Assembly (NCBI GenBank): GCA_000320545.1
Contig: ADNK01002099.1
Span: 1-39,194 of the forward strand
Direction: 5' to 3'
From: Bigelowiella natans CCMP2755
Taxonomy: Eukaryota > Cercozoa > Chlorarachniophyceae
Length of the DNA: 39,194 nucleotides
Positions 21,385-32,146 of the stretch are shown here, in pieces (within the stretch, counting starts at the first letter, position 1; every line of letters starts with the position of its first letter). The translations under genes were made by a program, and so were the position numbers. A model generated the notes under the pieces. It worked only from the letters and a program-made list of their open reading frames with translations, was not told where the DNA came from and made no database searches.

Positions 21385-21892
21385 CCTGAAACGGCAGCGA
21401 TTCGCCATCACCAATGTGGAGAATTCTAATGTTTTTTTCAAATGCGAGACGTTCTTTCGTGAATATATTGCGAGTGAGACGAACAAAGGAACCGGTGTTA
21501 TCAATTTGGTCAAGTTTCGCAAACAACTTTCTGTGCAGAGTAGTGTTATCACCGATAACCAAAATCATAATCATAATCATAATAATCAGATCATCATCAT
21601 ATTACTTATATATCAAGTGGTTTGATCATCATCATATCGTATTCTATGGCACTATCAGGTTGCACACGTGTCCCAGTGCTTGGCAGCAGCCAGGATACCG
21701 ATTTTCTACGTCTCTACTCTAAGCACTGACTACGTTCTTGTGCGCCGTTCTCAAGTTGCTCTTGCCCTCAAAAATTTGCGTGACAGGTAGCCAACAGACA
21801 TGGAGACTATTTTTTTAAAACATCAAGAATTGTAAGAGTACTTGCGAGTTTCACTTCTTTTCTTTCTTTTTTCCCTTTCTCTGACACACACG

Positions 21893-21923
<31 letters not shown>

Positions 21924-22433
21924 GCCTAAAACACCCACAGTGGCTCAAATGTTGTTATTTATTTCCTATTTCAACGTTATATCACAAAAACTTCCCTTAG
22001 GTTTGCCACTTTTGATTACTATCATCATCACCACCACCATCATCATCAATATCATTATCATCAGATTCAATGTCATCATCGACTATGAAGGCAGCAGCAG
22101 CGCAAGTTACGCAAGTTCGTCTCCGAAAAGTACCTCCGCCCCTTGCATGATTGTCCCCCCCCCTTTGGCTCAAAACTCAACTCCAAACTATGGACCTACG
22201 GTGGGAGGGGAAGAAGCGGGGGAAAGCAGCTTGAATCTTAACAACGACAAGTAAGAACAGTTACGTTAGATATGCACAGTGAGGTACCCCCTGGCTGCTG
22301 GTTGTGTGTAGATGTAGTCGCTTCCCTTTTCTGTTATCTTTCAATGCTCAGTGGTGATGAAGAGTAGTAGTAGAAGTTGATCTGCTGCTGCTGCTGCTAG
22401 CAATATCAGCAGGATGATAATACACATCAATAT

Positions 22434-22475
<42 letters not shown>

Positions 22476-23038
22476 TCATTTCCTCCATTGGCCGGGGGAG
22501 ATGGGTAGAGAGAAGGATATGATGAAGATGGATTATAGTGCTGGGAGATTGATGGATAAAGCGGCAATTTATGAGTTACAAACTTCAACCGCTGAAACAA
22601 CCTTATCATCACCGTGTGTTTTAATCTGCCCCTCCCCCCCCCCAAAAAAAGGTTGATGCTAGGCGGTGGTAGTAGAGGTGGTCGCAATAGTACTAAAAGT
22701 AGTAAAAATAGTAGTAGTAGTAGTGGTAGTAGTAGTAGTGCCGTTGGTAATAATGATAGTGAAGGTGGTTTGGACGCTGCGACAAAGACAAGGATATCAT
22801 CCTCCGTGAGCTACACTTCTGAGAACAAGCAGTTGGATTCTAGTACTACCACTAAGGATGGGAATAGTAATGATGATAATGGTGGTCGCACGGATGGTGA
22901 TAAAGATGAAGAAAAGGGTGGGGGTGGCACCCCGGTGTCTAGCATTAGGTAGTCATGAGTAGTTGACTAACAAAGAATTCGTATGATAAGATGGGGGAGG
23001 GGGGAGAGGTTTTTAACGTGGAATTCTGTGTGTATTTA

Positions 23039-23072
<34 letters not shown>

Positions 23073-23785
23073 CGCGCGCGTATAAATATCAAATATTACA
23101 TAAAATCCTCAGAAGCTTTCCTCATCCAACACCTTCAGTCATTACCATATCATCATCATAATTACCATGATTATCGTCAATGGTAATTATCAACATCACC
23201 TAAAATTATTGCCGTGTTAACCTTGGTCGCTTTCGGTGTGCATTATTTATACTACTATCATCATCGATGATGCTCTCTCAGTCTCGAGCTGCTCACAGGA
23301 AAAGTAGTGCTTATATCCATCGAGCGAAGGTATCACCATACATCTAATAAAAGATATCTAGACCTCCTGTTTCTCCACCAGCAGCACAAACACAAACACC
23401 TTCCCTACCCTCGTACATAGTCTACTACATCACTCACCTCCTCCTATCCCTATTATCCTTTAGATATCTAGAATTGCTCGTAAAGCCGATCTTAAGGGAG
23501 ATTCTGGACATACAGAAGCACTGCGAAGGGGAGGAGGGGGAGGAGGAGAAACAGGAAAACAAAAACAATCAAAAAGGCAAGGGGGATAATAACGAGTCGT
23601 TGGCGCAGTCTGCATCATCATCATCATCACCAGATCGTAACAGATTCTTTGGCTACACCGATGCGGATGTAATGAAGAGGATGGATGAGTAGAAGAAGAA
23701 GAAGATGATGATGATGATGATGATGATGATTCATGCGCTGATCGGAAGAAACCACAAGACAATGGACTCACTCTCTGTCCCCTCT

Positions 23786-23849
<64 letters not shown>

Positions 23850-23864
23850 TACACATAACACACA

Positions 23865-23922
<58 letters not shown>

Positions 23923-24301
23923 TGAGCAATCATAGTCACATCATTATCATCATCATTATCGTCATTATCTCCAGGACGAGATCAGCCTTGTAATTAGCGT
24001 TGCAGCCTACAAACGACTCACGGCCTTCCAAACAAAGTAGCAGCAGTAGCACTAGCACTAGCACTAGCATTAGCACTAGCAGCAATCGTAAAAGTCAGCA
24101 AACGCCATCATCATCAAGATGCTGTTCTCCGCCAAACAACCTTCCTCAATTCATCTTCTTAATTGTGATAACAGATATAGGCTTGGGGGAGGAGTTGAGC
24201 CAACGATATGGAGGTAAGAAAGAGAGACTAGTGCATTCCTATAGTGTTCAAGAAAACTGACGATCTTCTGTTCTCTCTTTGTTTGCTTGTCATTCGCACA
24301 G

Positions 24302-24334
<33 letters not shown>

Positions 24335-24589
24335 AATGCTACTGCTACTATGCTGGTGGAATGATCGGTCCCCCACCGCAACGTTCATTTTCTTAATCGT
24401 TCGCTCCTTGCTGCGTCTTTGTGTGTGTGCGTGTGCGCTTGTGTGCATTTACGTCGAATGAACATCGTCATCAGGGTCATTAGAGTCAACGGCGAGTGGG
24501 GTTTTAACGAAGTAGGCCTTGTGGCCGGCATATCAAGGTAGAACGAGGTGTGATGATGATGATGATGGTGGTGGTTGTTGTTGTAGCTA

Positions 24590-24640
<51 letters not shown>

Positions 24641-24687
24641 TGTGACTGTGTCGGTAAAGGCCTTGTCTAATCGTTGTTCTAACACTT

Positions 24688-24727
<40 letters not shown>

Positions 24728-24748
24728 CTCTTTTTCTATCTTTCTTCC

Positions 24749-24798
<50 letters not shown>

Positions 24799-25082
24799 AC
24801 ACACGTATGTGTTGATAAGTAACATTTTAATTTTGAATGTGGCAATCAATCTTGCAGCACACTTCATGCATCGAAGATCGAGCTGTCATATTTAAGGTGT
24901 TATTCTACATCATCCTTCCTTTCCTATATCAAATAGCGACAATGAATCACTTACTATAATCCCTATCCTCTTCCTCCCCCCCCCCCACCTCGTCTATCCT
25001 AAAGCACGTATCCACGAGATTTCGTCATGGTGCCAGACCAGAGGATACAGAGCGCTTCCGAACAATTAAAGGTGGTTATTAG
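20239..25082 (+). CDS. CASTOR/GATS-like double-ACT-domain protein
   Basis: Well-supported exons, all in phase: 21659-21786, 21941-22000, 22095-22250, 22652-22948, 23464-23668, 23975-24036, 24175-24213, 24475-24537, 24858-24896 and 25019-25082 (371 codons). The first carries the ACT strand pair RIPIFYVSTLSTDYVLVRRS, as in CASTOR proteins, the arginine sensors of TORC1. The second half repeats the fold: RYLELLVKPILREILDIQKH, then RNRFFGYTDADDEISLVIS, then IWRVIRVNGEWGFNEVGLVA. A Ser/Asn/Gly-rich insert of about 160 residues (22,095-22,948) sits between the halves and is partly encoded by AGT repeats. Tentative N-terminal exons: 20239-20284 (or to 20329), 20355-20508 (LLTERPWDAHVDGD, resembling the FFSLTET-type strand), 21018-21045 and 21072-21101 (ICPYQWVGIQ). 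One link before 21659 is still missing. Introns are loaded with microsatellites. The arginine-binding residues cannot be judged by eye. Confidence 0.7.
21344..21382. repeat. (GT)n microsatellite
   Basis: An uninterrupted GT run of about 19 units lies within the 5' part of the CASTOR-like gene. A (CA)n run at about 21,888-21,922 lies just upstream of the exon at 21,941. Confidence 0.9.
22436..22470. repeat. (TA)n microsatellite
   Basis: A TA run of about 16 units lies inside the intron 22,251-22,651 of the CASTOR-like gene. A (TG)n(CG)n run follows at about 23,036-23,080 in the next intron. Confidence 0.9.
23791..23919. repeat. Inverted microsatellite: (CT)n(GT)n - short loop - (CA)n(GA)n
   Basis: (CT)n at about 23,791-23,831 and (GT)n to 23,850 are followed by a short loop (ACACATAA). 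Then (CA)n runs to about 23,881 and (GA)n to about 23,918. The two arms are complementary over about 60 bases each, so the intron RNA or the DNA strand could fold into a long hairpin. It sits between the exons at 23,464 and 23,975 of the CASTOR-like gene. Confidence 0.9.
24592..24796. repeat. Compound (TC)(TG) and (TC)...(GA) microsatellites
   Basis: (TC)n at about 24,592-24,623 leads into (TG)n to about 24,642. A second (TC)n at about 24,690-24,724 is mirrored, after about 35 bases, by GTGTGTGT and (GA)n at about 24,758-24,795. The TC and GA blocks are complementary and form a second potential hairpin in the same gene, within the intron 24,538-24,857. Confidence 0.9.
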
Positions 25083-25125
25083 TTCTAATGTACTCAGTAT
25101 GTTTGCCAAACGATCCTGTTTGTTT

Positions 25126-25159
<34 letters not shown>

Positions 25160-26182
25160 CCATTCGAAAACTATTCCGGTAGTACACTACGATGACATCA
25201 ATCCAATGGTGCACAGGCACGTCCGAGCATGTTCACCCTGCAAGAGAATGAAAACAGTAGTAGTGAGTCTAAGAAAAAGCGTAGTGAGTGACCCTATTAC
25301 GCTCTTTGAACTTCACGTGAATAGTAATATATGCGGCCATAATATACTCATTGGTACTCAGTAGCAGCAGCAGCCATGGTGTTGAGTCAACAAATTTTTC
25401 GAATGCCCTTCCTCATGCTTGTCAATCATGTGTCTTCAAGACGCGCACGCTGTGGCGGAATACAGAAGCAGCAGCAGCAGCGGCTAAAATCTGGACTAGC
25501 TACTAAAAGCGAATAAATGACGAAAAGTAAGTGCTGGCTAAATTCGATGTCAAGGCGTGTGTACGATCAACTACTTGCATGATGGACTGCGCTAATGCGA
25601 TGCAAGCGTGGCGCACGTTTCCAAATTTGTGCGAGGCTGATCGACCATTTGAGTAAATTTGCCAATCGCATCACCTAGTCACAGCTAATCTTGCAATGAT
25701 GAGTGAGCTTCCACAACCTGGCTAGCTGGCATGTGTTTTTGCTGGCCTGGCCGCGCTGATGTACATACAACAAGCGTGCGGAACAAGCATGGCTTGATGA
25801 GCGACAACGAATAAATGTTCACGCAGAACTGCTGTGACGTTGCTAGAAGACACGTATCAACCGCATACCTAGATGCCAACCTGCTGCACGTCACTAGCTA
25901 GATCGCACATGCATCGCATCCTTCTGAAATGCATAAGCACATGTGTTGACTGTCATACGCTCTTGGCTAGCACAAATGCTGCATATACAAGCAACTAGGA
26001 TTACGCGCAACCAGATGGACACCACAATCATGCAGAAAGGAAGGCATAAAGAAGGTACATGATAATGGTAATAATAGGTGTGTGATCTAAATTGGGGTTA
26101 CATCTTCCTCTTATCATGCATGCATCTATTGGCGCTGCAACAGCAGCAGTAGGAGGAGGAGGAGGGGAGATATTATCCATGG
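25083..26182. other. Tail-to-tail spacer; GT run, then palindrome-rich segment
   Basis: This spacer lies between the ends of the CASTOR-like gene (+) and the KH gene (-). A (GT)n run lies at about 25,129-25,158, with an open but unconvincing frame after it (25,159-25,364) that could be a 3' UTR or an alternative last exon. From about 25,430 to 26,060 the sequence shows the CTAG/GCTAGC/CATG/TGCA texture (for example GGCTAGCTGGCATG near 25,721 and ACTAGCTAGATCGC near 25,892). No gene is supported. Confidence 0.55.
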
Positions 26183-26226
26183 CTAATTCCAGAGACTGCG
26201 ATCTCGTGTGTTGGATCTATTCCCAT

Positions 26227-26257
<31 letters not shown>

Positions 26258-28164
26258 CTGCTGCATGCTTAATGAAGAGGACGGAGGCGTAGCACCAGGA
26301 TTCGAAGCAGTTGCTGAGCCAGATGTTGTAGCACCGACAGTCAGGCCGTTCTGAGTAGTAGTAGAAGAAGAAGTAGTAGTAGTAGTAGTGGTACTCCTCC
26401 CCCCTGTTGCCGCACCTCGCTGTTGTTGTTGTTGTTGTTGCTGCTGTTGTTGTGGTGAGGTGGACGCCACCATTGTTGTCGCAGGAGAAGGAGAGGACAT
26501 GTGCCGTGTAGCTGGTTGCTGCCATGGCTGCTGGTACTGATGCTGGAGGTAGTGATTTGCTATGTGTTGTGATGATGGACGTTGGTGGTGTGCAGCAGCT
26601 GCTGAGTTGCTGGTGGTGCTGGTGGTGTACCAAGTGCCCGCCGCCGCTGGGTTCGCCGCATAGAAGTTTGGACTTAACGTAGCTGCTGCTGCTGCTGCTG
26701 CTGCTGCAGGGTTGAAATGAGGAGACGCAAATGTTTGCGGCTGGATTTGTCCCACCCCCTGAGCAGCAGCTGCAGCAGCTGCTACAGCTGCCATTTGATG
26801 ATGATGATGACTTGCTGCTCCTAGCCCTGCGAGGAGAGGATGCGTGCGGCCCCACCCCAGCCCCCCCCCTTGGAGATCGGCGGTTGTAGGTGGATTGATA
26901 TGAGGAGATGATGCTGATGATTGGTGGTGGTGGTGGAGGTGTGTAGGAAGATGGTGGCGCTGCTGCTGCTGCTGCTGCTGCTTGTTGGAGGAGGAAGGAG
27001 CACTATCAGAAGAAGAGGACGAGGAGGTGGTGGTGAGTGCCTGCTGCTGCTTCTTCTTCCGATCTCCGCCACCACTATTACTACTAATACTACTATTGTT
27101 GGTGGTGATAATGCCATTATTACTGGTATGAGGCTGCTGGCGATGGTGAGATTGAAGTGGGTTAGTATGGTGATGATGATGGTTAAGGGAGATCATGTGG
27201 TGGGGAGGAGAAGAAGAAGAAGAGGAAGGCCAATGGGCAGCCTGGGGATGAAGTTGATGATGATGATTCCCAATCAAAACCAGATGAGGTGATTGTTGTT
27301 GCTGCTGCTGCTGCTGCTGTGAGCTGTTGTTGTTGTTGTTGTTGCTGTTACTGCTGTTGTTTAGGGAGTGCTGCTGCTGCTGCTGCTGCTGCATGACCTC
27401 TCCCAGATGAGTTTGGAAAATCGCTGCAGTGGGAGATAGGTGGTGGTGTGCAGCAGTACCAGTTGCAGTTGTAGTAGTAGTAGTAGTAGTAACGTGCGGG
27501 GAAGGAGAGGAAGTACCACCACCACCACCACCACCACCACCATTGGGAGAGAAACTACTGGAGCTTCCTAGCTGCTGCTGCTGCTGCTGGTGATAATGTG
27601 AGAGGAGGTTAATGCTGCCAGGGCCAATGCCAACTGCTGCTGTTGCTTGAGTTGTTTGACCTTCTAATGCTGTAATTTGAGGAGGGGAGGCATGATGACG
27701 AGAGTAATTGTGAGGCTGATGATGATGCGTGATGGCTGCTCCTCCAAAGTGCTGCTGCTGCCTCATCATCATTACCCCAGTAGCAGCAGTCTTTTGTGCG
27801 TAGGACATGATGCCACCACCACCAGGAGCTCCAACACGTTGTGATGATGATGAGGAGGAGGGGGAGGAGGACGGCCCTCCCTTCCTTGATCCCCTTCCCC
27901 TGGCTCCTTCCCGTGCTGATTTTCTGCTGTGACTGCCATTGTTTCTGCCACTGCCGCCGTTGCGATATGGTGCCCCCCCCTTCCCTTTCCGCACTGCGGC
28001 GCTGGTTGTGGAAGTAGCAGTAGTCGTCGATGCAAATTTGTTGGAAGCAGCAGCAGCAGCAGCAGCATTGTTGCTGTTATTGTTTTCATTGGTGCTGGAG
28101 ACATGAACCAGGGCTGGAGCGAGAAGTCCAGGAAGGAACTGAATCTTGGAGTCTGCTGCGTGCT

Positions 28165-28195
<31 letters not shown>

Positions 28196-29205
28196 ACGGC
28201 GCTTAACGATGGGGCGTGAGGACGAAGACGATGATGTTGTTGTTGTTAGGGAAGAGGAGGAGGACTGTGCTGGTGGCGACTGTGAAGAAGAAGAAGAAGA
28301 AGAAGATGGATTAGCTGAGTGCTGCTGCTGATGATGATGATTATGGCGGTTGAACAGCCTGGCAGGTTTACTACTCCCGTTGTTTAGTCCTCGCCTCACC
28401 GATGACGATGATGATGAAGAAGAAGAAGCAGTCCCTTGTGGCTGTAATGACTTAGCTTCTGCTGCAGCATTGTTGCTTTTGTGTCCTGGCCTCCTTTGAG
28501 TGCTCTTGCTGCCACTAGCGGTTGTATTATTAGCGATGAATGTGCTGCTGCTGGTGGTGCTGGTGCTGCTCTTGTGAGCATTACTATTGGTGGAGTCTGA
28601 TGGCATGTTACCCACTACTCTACTGTCGCCACCTTTATTACCACCACCAGCAGCACCAGCAGCAGGAGGAGCAGGAGGAGGAAGAGGAGCAGCAGAAGCG
28701 TTTGAAGCAACAGCAAAACCCGATAATGATGATGACGACGATGCTGTTACTGCCTTCTTTCTATCTTTGTGCTCACTATCATCATCATCATCATTATTAT
28801 TGTCATGATCAACGCCATTACCACTTCTACTACCACTACCATTGGTAGTAGTAGTAGTAGTAGCAGCAGCAGCAGCAGTGAGATCAGAAGCCATCATCAT
28901 CATCATCGAGCTGTTTGGCGTCGACGACGGCTTGTTCCTTGTTTCGTAGAGTAGAAAAGCTATCTTCGTGATGGCTTCTGATGTTGCAGCGGTGTTGCCT
29001 TGTATTGTAACAGATCCCTCATCGGCGACGTTGATACTGGCACCAGTGCTGTTGCGCAGTTCGGTGATGCGAGCTCCTTTCTTTCCAATGATTGCGCCAA
29101 GCTCCTGTGGTGGGACCAGCAAGACTATGCTCAACGCCTCTTTTGCATTATTCTCTGAAAGACTTCCCCCGTCCTACAGAATACAGGTAAATACATTCGT
29201 TAGAT

Positions 29206-29253
<48 letters not shown>

Positions 29254-31222
29254 CCTGCACATTTTTTTGTGCTGTAACTAAGCTTCCTCGCTTCATTGGC
29301 CGTGCGGTTGTAGGTGTTCTGTTTCTTCCTTTTGTCTGTCTGTTATCTGCATCGTTGCGCTGATGTCTCTACATATAGTGTTTTCTTCTTCTTCTGGATC
29401 ATCATCATTATCTTATTACTCCTCTTCTCTTCCTTACCGTTGCAATTTGTACTGCAAGAGCCAATATCGCCTTCGCCATTGCAGCAGCAGTACCGGAAAT
29501 GGTGGCGACACGGTTTTCAGCCCCTGAAGGTAGGTAGGTAGGTAGGTAGGAAGGTAGGTAGGTATATCGAAGGAGAAAGAAATAGCATAAAAGAGAGATG
29601 TGTTCCTATCAGGAATGAAAATAACCGCTGCCAATGTTGGTAATGCGGTGGTGGAGAGCTGCGAAATATACAGATGATGGAGGATGGAGAGACTAGGAAG
29701 GTGATGCATAATATGCAATTATCGGTTCGTTCAAAATTCGTGCGAGTGTTAATTTGTCGCCACCCCTCCCCCCCCCCCGCTCTCCCTCTCTTCTCTCAAA
29801 GCAGCAGCAGCAGCAGCAGCAGCCTACTACTGGCACCTTTAACATAATTCGATAAGGATATGCTAGCTCCACTTTCTGTCTTCAGCCGTTGTATTGTGGA
29901 CCCACCGCGACCGATAACGACACCAGCGGATGAGCTAGGATAGGGGGGGGAGGAAAGGGGGTTACACACATGTGTAAGGATTGAGTAGTTATCATCGGTA
30001 CTAAAAATTGTGGTGGTTAGGAGACTGGAACACTTGGGCGCATCATGTGTTAAGAAATGGTACCTCGGAATCAACACCTGCATGGTGTCTGGAGCTAGCT
30101 GAACCATGTGATACTGGAGAGCAGCTGTTGCAAGTAAGTAAGCAACGCACCAACAAATGTTAATAATAACTAAAGGGAATACTCCACCATCTCATTGTTT
30201 GATCATATATGTGCATTTCAAGCGGAAAGAGACACCACACACTCGTTTCATCCATTAGAGTTGTTGCTCTACCTTGATTTGCGAGAACGCCTTGAGAACC
30301 TCCCTGTTGAGCCGAATTTTCGAAAGGAAAAGCATACGAAACTGGGTTCCTTTTGCTTACTTCTTGCAGCAGGCCAGTAAGTTTCATCACCGCGCTTTCG
30401 AGTCGCTTATATTCACCAGTTAGCGTGACGTTATTTGCAACAATCGATATTGTGGTCCCTACAGCAGCAAATTTTTAATTTAAAAAAAACACGTCTTTAT
30501 TTCCAGACAAGCACGGACATATGAGCAGAGGGTACCTGTATCTTCTCTTAGTTTTTTAATTCGTTGTCCGCGTTTCCCAATTATTCTGCCAACATGAGGG
30601 AACGGAACAACCAATACGGCTGATAAGTGTTTCTTTCCATCCTCTTCATCCTCCTCCTCCTCCTCCTCCTTCTTTTTATTCTCCTCCCTTCCTCCTGATT
30701 CCTTGGCATCATCGCTTGCAATTTTATCCGATATCAGCATAATGGCATGCACAACGCCATTTATTGGTCCGGCGATTTTCGCGACTCTGAGAGTTATTTT
30801 GCAAGTGAATAATAAGAGAGTTGATCTATCCACAGGTGTTCAATAATGATATAATGGAAGCAGGCCATGTTGAATATAGTGATAATACAAAGGAAACGAC
30901 AGATAATGTCCAAAAACATTCAATATAATGGATTTGATACAGACCGTGGCATCGAAGGTTGGTACGTCGAGAAGCTGATATTAGATCCCGTTTTCTGTTT
31001 GAAGCGCTCTATTGTCTCCCCCTTTGGACCTATGATCTTTCCAACATCTGCGCTTTGAAGAATGAGACGCATCACTACCGTAGCCGGTACAGGCGATGAA
31101 GCATCGAGCTTGTCACTGGCCTCGGCAGAAGATTCGTCCATTCTGTTCTTTTCTTCAAAATGCATCGGTTTTGGGATTCGTTCGACGACATCTGGCTCCT
31201 TGCCTCCATTCTCAAACGGCAT
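26183..31222 (-). CDS. Four-KH-domain RNA-binding protein with giant homopolymer tail
   Basis: Seven minus-strand exons in phase: 31222-30945, 30786-30536, 30458-30361, 30113-30064, 29934-29837, 29523-29438 and 29173-26183 (3852 nt, 1283 residues). There are four KH modules, each with an intact GXXG loop: KIIGPKGETI (about residue 65), RIIGKRGQRI (about 163), VVIGRGGSTI (about 233) and AIIGKKGARI (about 317). Such proteins bind single-stranded C- or U-rich RNA (PCBP/hnRNP K and FUBP/KSRP types); four KH plus a Gln-rich tail is FUBP-like. A Glu-rich insert follows KH1. From about residue 375 the protein is almost entirely runs of Gln, His, Ser, Ala, Asn, Thr and Gly, encoded by CTG, GAT, GTA and GAG repeats on the + strand. 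Nearly the whole tail is one exon of 2991 nt, unlike the tiny exons of its neighbours. I cannot exclude a hidden intron in it. Confidence 0.85.
29213..29252. repeat. (TC)n microsatellite in a KH-gene intron
   Basis: A run of about 20 TC units lies in the 264-nt intron between the KH3 and KH4 exons. Read on the transcribed minus strand it is a (GA)n run. Confidence 0.9.
29527..29564. repeat. (GGTA)n tetranucleotide repeat
   Basis: GGTA is repeated about nine times directly upstream (on the minus strand) of the exon 29,523-29,438. Read on the minus strand it is a (TACC)n polypyrimidine-like tract ending in TTCAG, so the repeat supplies the splice-acceptor tract. Confidence 0.9.
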
Positions 31223-32146
31223 TTCCTTGCGTCGAAGCAGTACAGCAGATACGATAACAAGTTGGGTTCGGAACTGAGCTACGAGAGGACGGAGGAACAG
31301 CGAGACAGTTGGTGGTGGTGAATGGGGGGAAGCAACAAGCGGGGGATGTAAGAAAATGGGGAAGTAAGTATTTTTATGTGGGTGAGGTGGGTGGTGAGGT
31401 GAGAGGGTGGAGAGGAGGAGAGGAAGGTGGGCTAGTCGATGAGATGCGACCAGAGAGCACGCACTTAGTCAGCAACAAATCAGCCGGTACTTGTAGGTAA
31501 GATGACGTACAATTTATCCGATTTTTCAATCATCTGGTTGACGTTAATAATCGAAGTATTGCTCTTTTCAAAGCTCTCTCTTGTGTTCAGACCATGCCGC
31601 GATGATTCCCGCGCTCGCTGTGCGAATTTGCAATAAAATGACTTGATTTTATTGTCGCAAAAAATCTTGTACGGCCATCCACCTCAATTGATGCAGATCA
31701 ACCTGTATGCACGCGAACTAATAAATCTATCCTAAGTTATTTATTCGGAATTCACAAAGAAAATATTTTTCGGCAGTTTCGGCGAATTCGCTGCGGACTA
31801 AAAACTCAGGATCAAAGTGTCCTCATAGCATTGATATTCTTCGTAAAGTTACAGGAAAGGCCCCTATTTTATACGATAATGATGTAGAATCTGGATTTCT
31901 GCATGTCGCATCCTTAGAATAGTGGAACTCGGAGTGATATAACGTGTCTTACACTTCCGGTGGTAATGGCACCCCACCTCCTTCACACGCACGATTCATC
32001 TTTCTCATTTCCACTAACCTTACAGTGTATCCAAACGCCCATACTACTTTCAACCAATTTTCAGCTTTCCTAGGATATTGTAGCTAAATTTCAGAACCTA
32101 ATTACGCTCTTAAACAAATATTTCCCCTCAGACATAGAAATTAAGG
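31223..32146. other. Head-to-head spacer between KH gene and P2; G-rich block
   Basis: Promoter region shared by the KH gene (-) and P2 (+). At about 31,290-31,436 the + strand is strongly G-rich and GGT-rich, with four separate GGG tracts between 31,380 and 31,430. The rest is AT-rich and ordinary. No gene is supported and the CTAG-rich texture is absent. Confidence 0.5.

Noticed and set aside
21302-21580. Minus-strand reading KLFAKLDQIDNTGSFVRLTR ... IRILHIGDGESLPFQ, with possible further exons at 21,285-21,245 and 21,102-21,070
   Set aside because: It looks protein-like and has decent splice sites, but it lies inside the + strand CASTOR-like gene and the + strand is equally open. Without transcripts I cannot prefer it. 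It remains the main rival reading of 21.0-21.6 kb.
23705-23935. ORF of Met, Ser/Leu, Cys/Val, His/Thr and Arg/Glu repeats
   Set aside because: Pure translation of dinucleotide arrays. The same holds for similar frames at 24,519-24,815, 36,197-36,415 and 37,214-37,462.
25019-25060. RHGARP as a histidine acid phosphatase signature
   Set aside because: It lies at the C-terminal end of an ACT protein, with no phosphatase fold around it; a chance match.
25131-25364. Extension of the CASTOR-like protein past 25,082 into the frame after the GT run
   Set aside because: It needs two weak junctions and an exon ending in the GT array. The stop at 25,080-25,082 gives a normal family length.
26821-28950. 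Many short ORFs on both strands opposite the KH-gene tail
   Set aside because: Triplet repeats keep all six frames open. Only the 983-codon frame continues a real domain (KH4).
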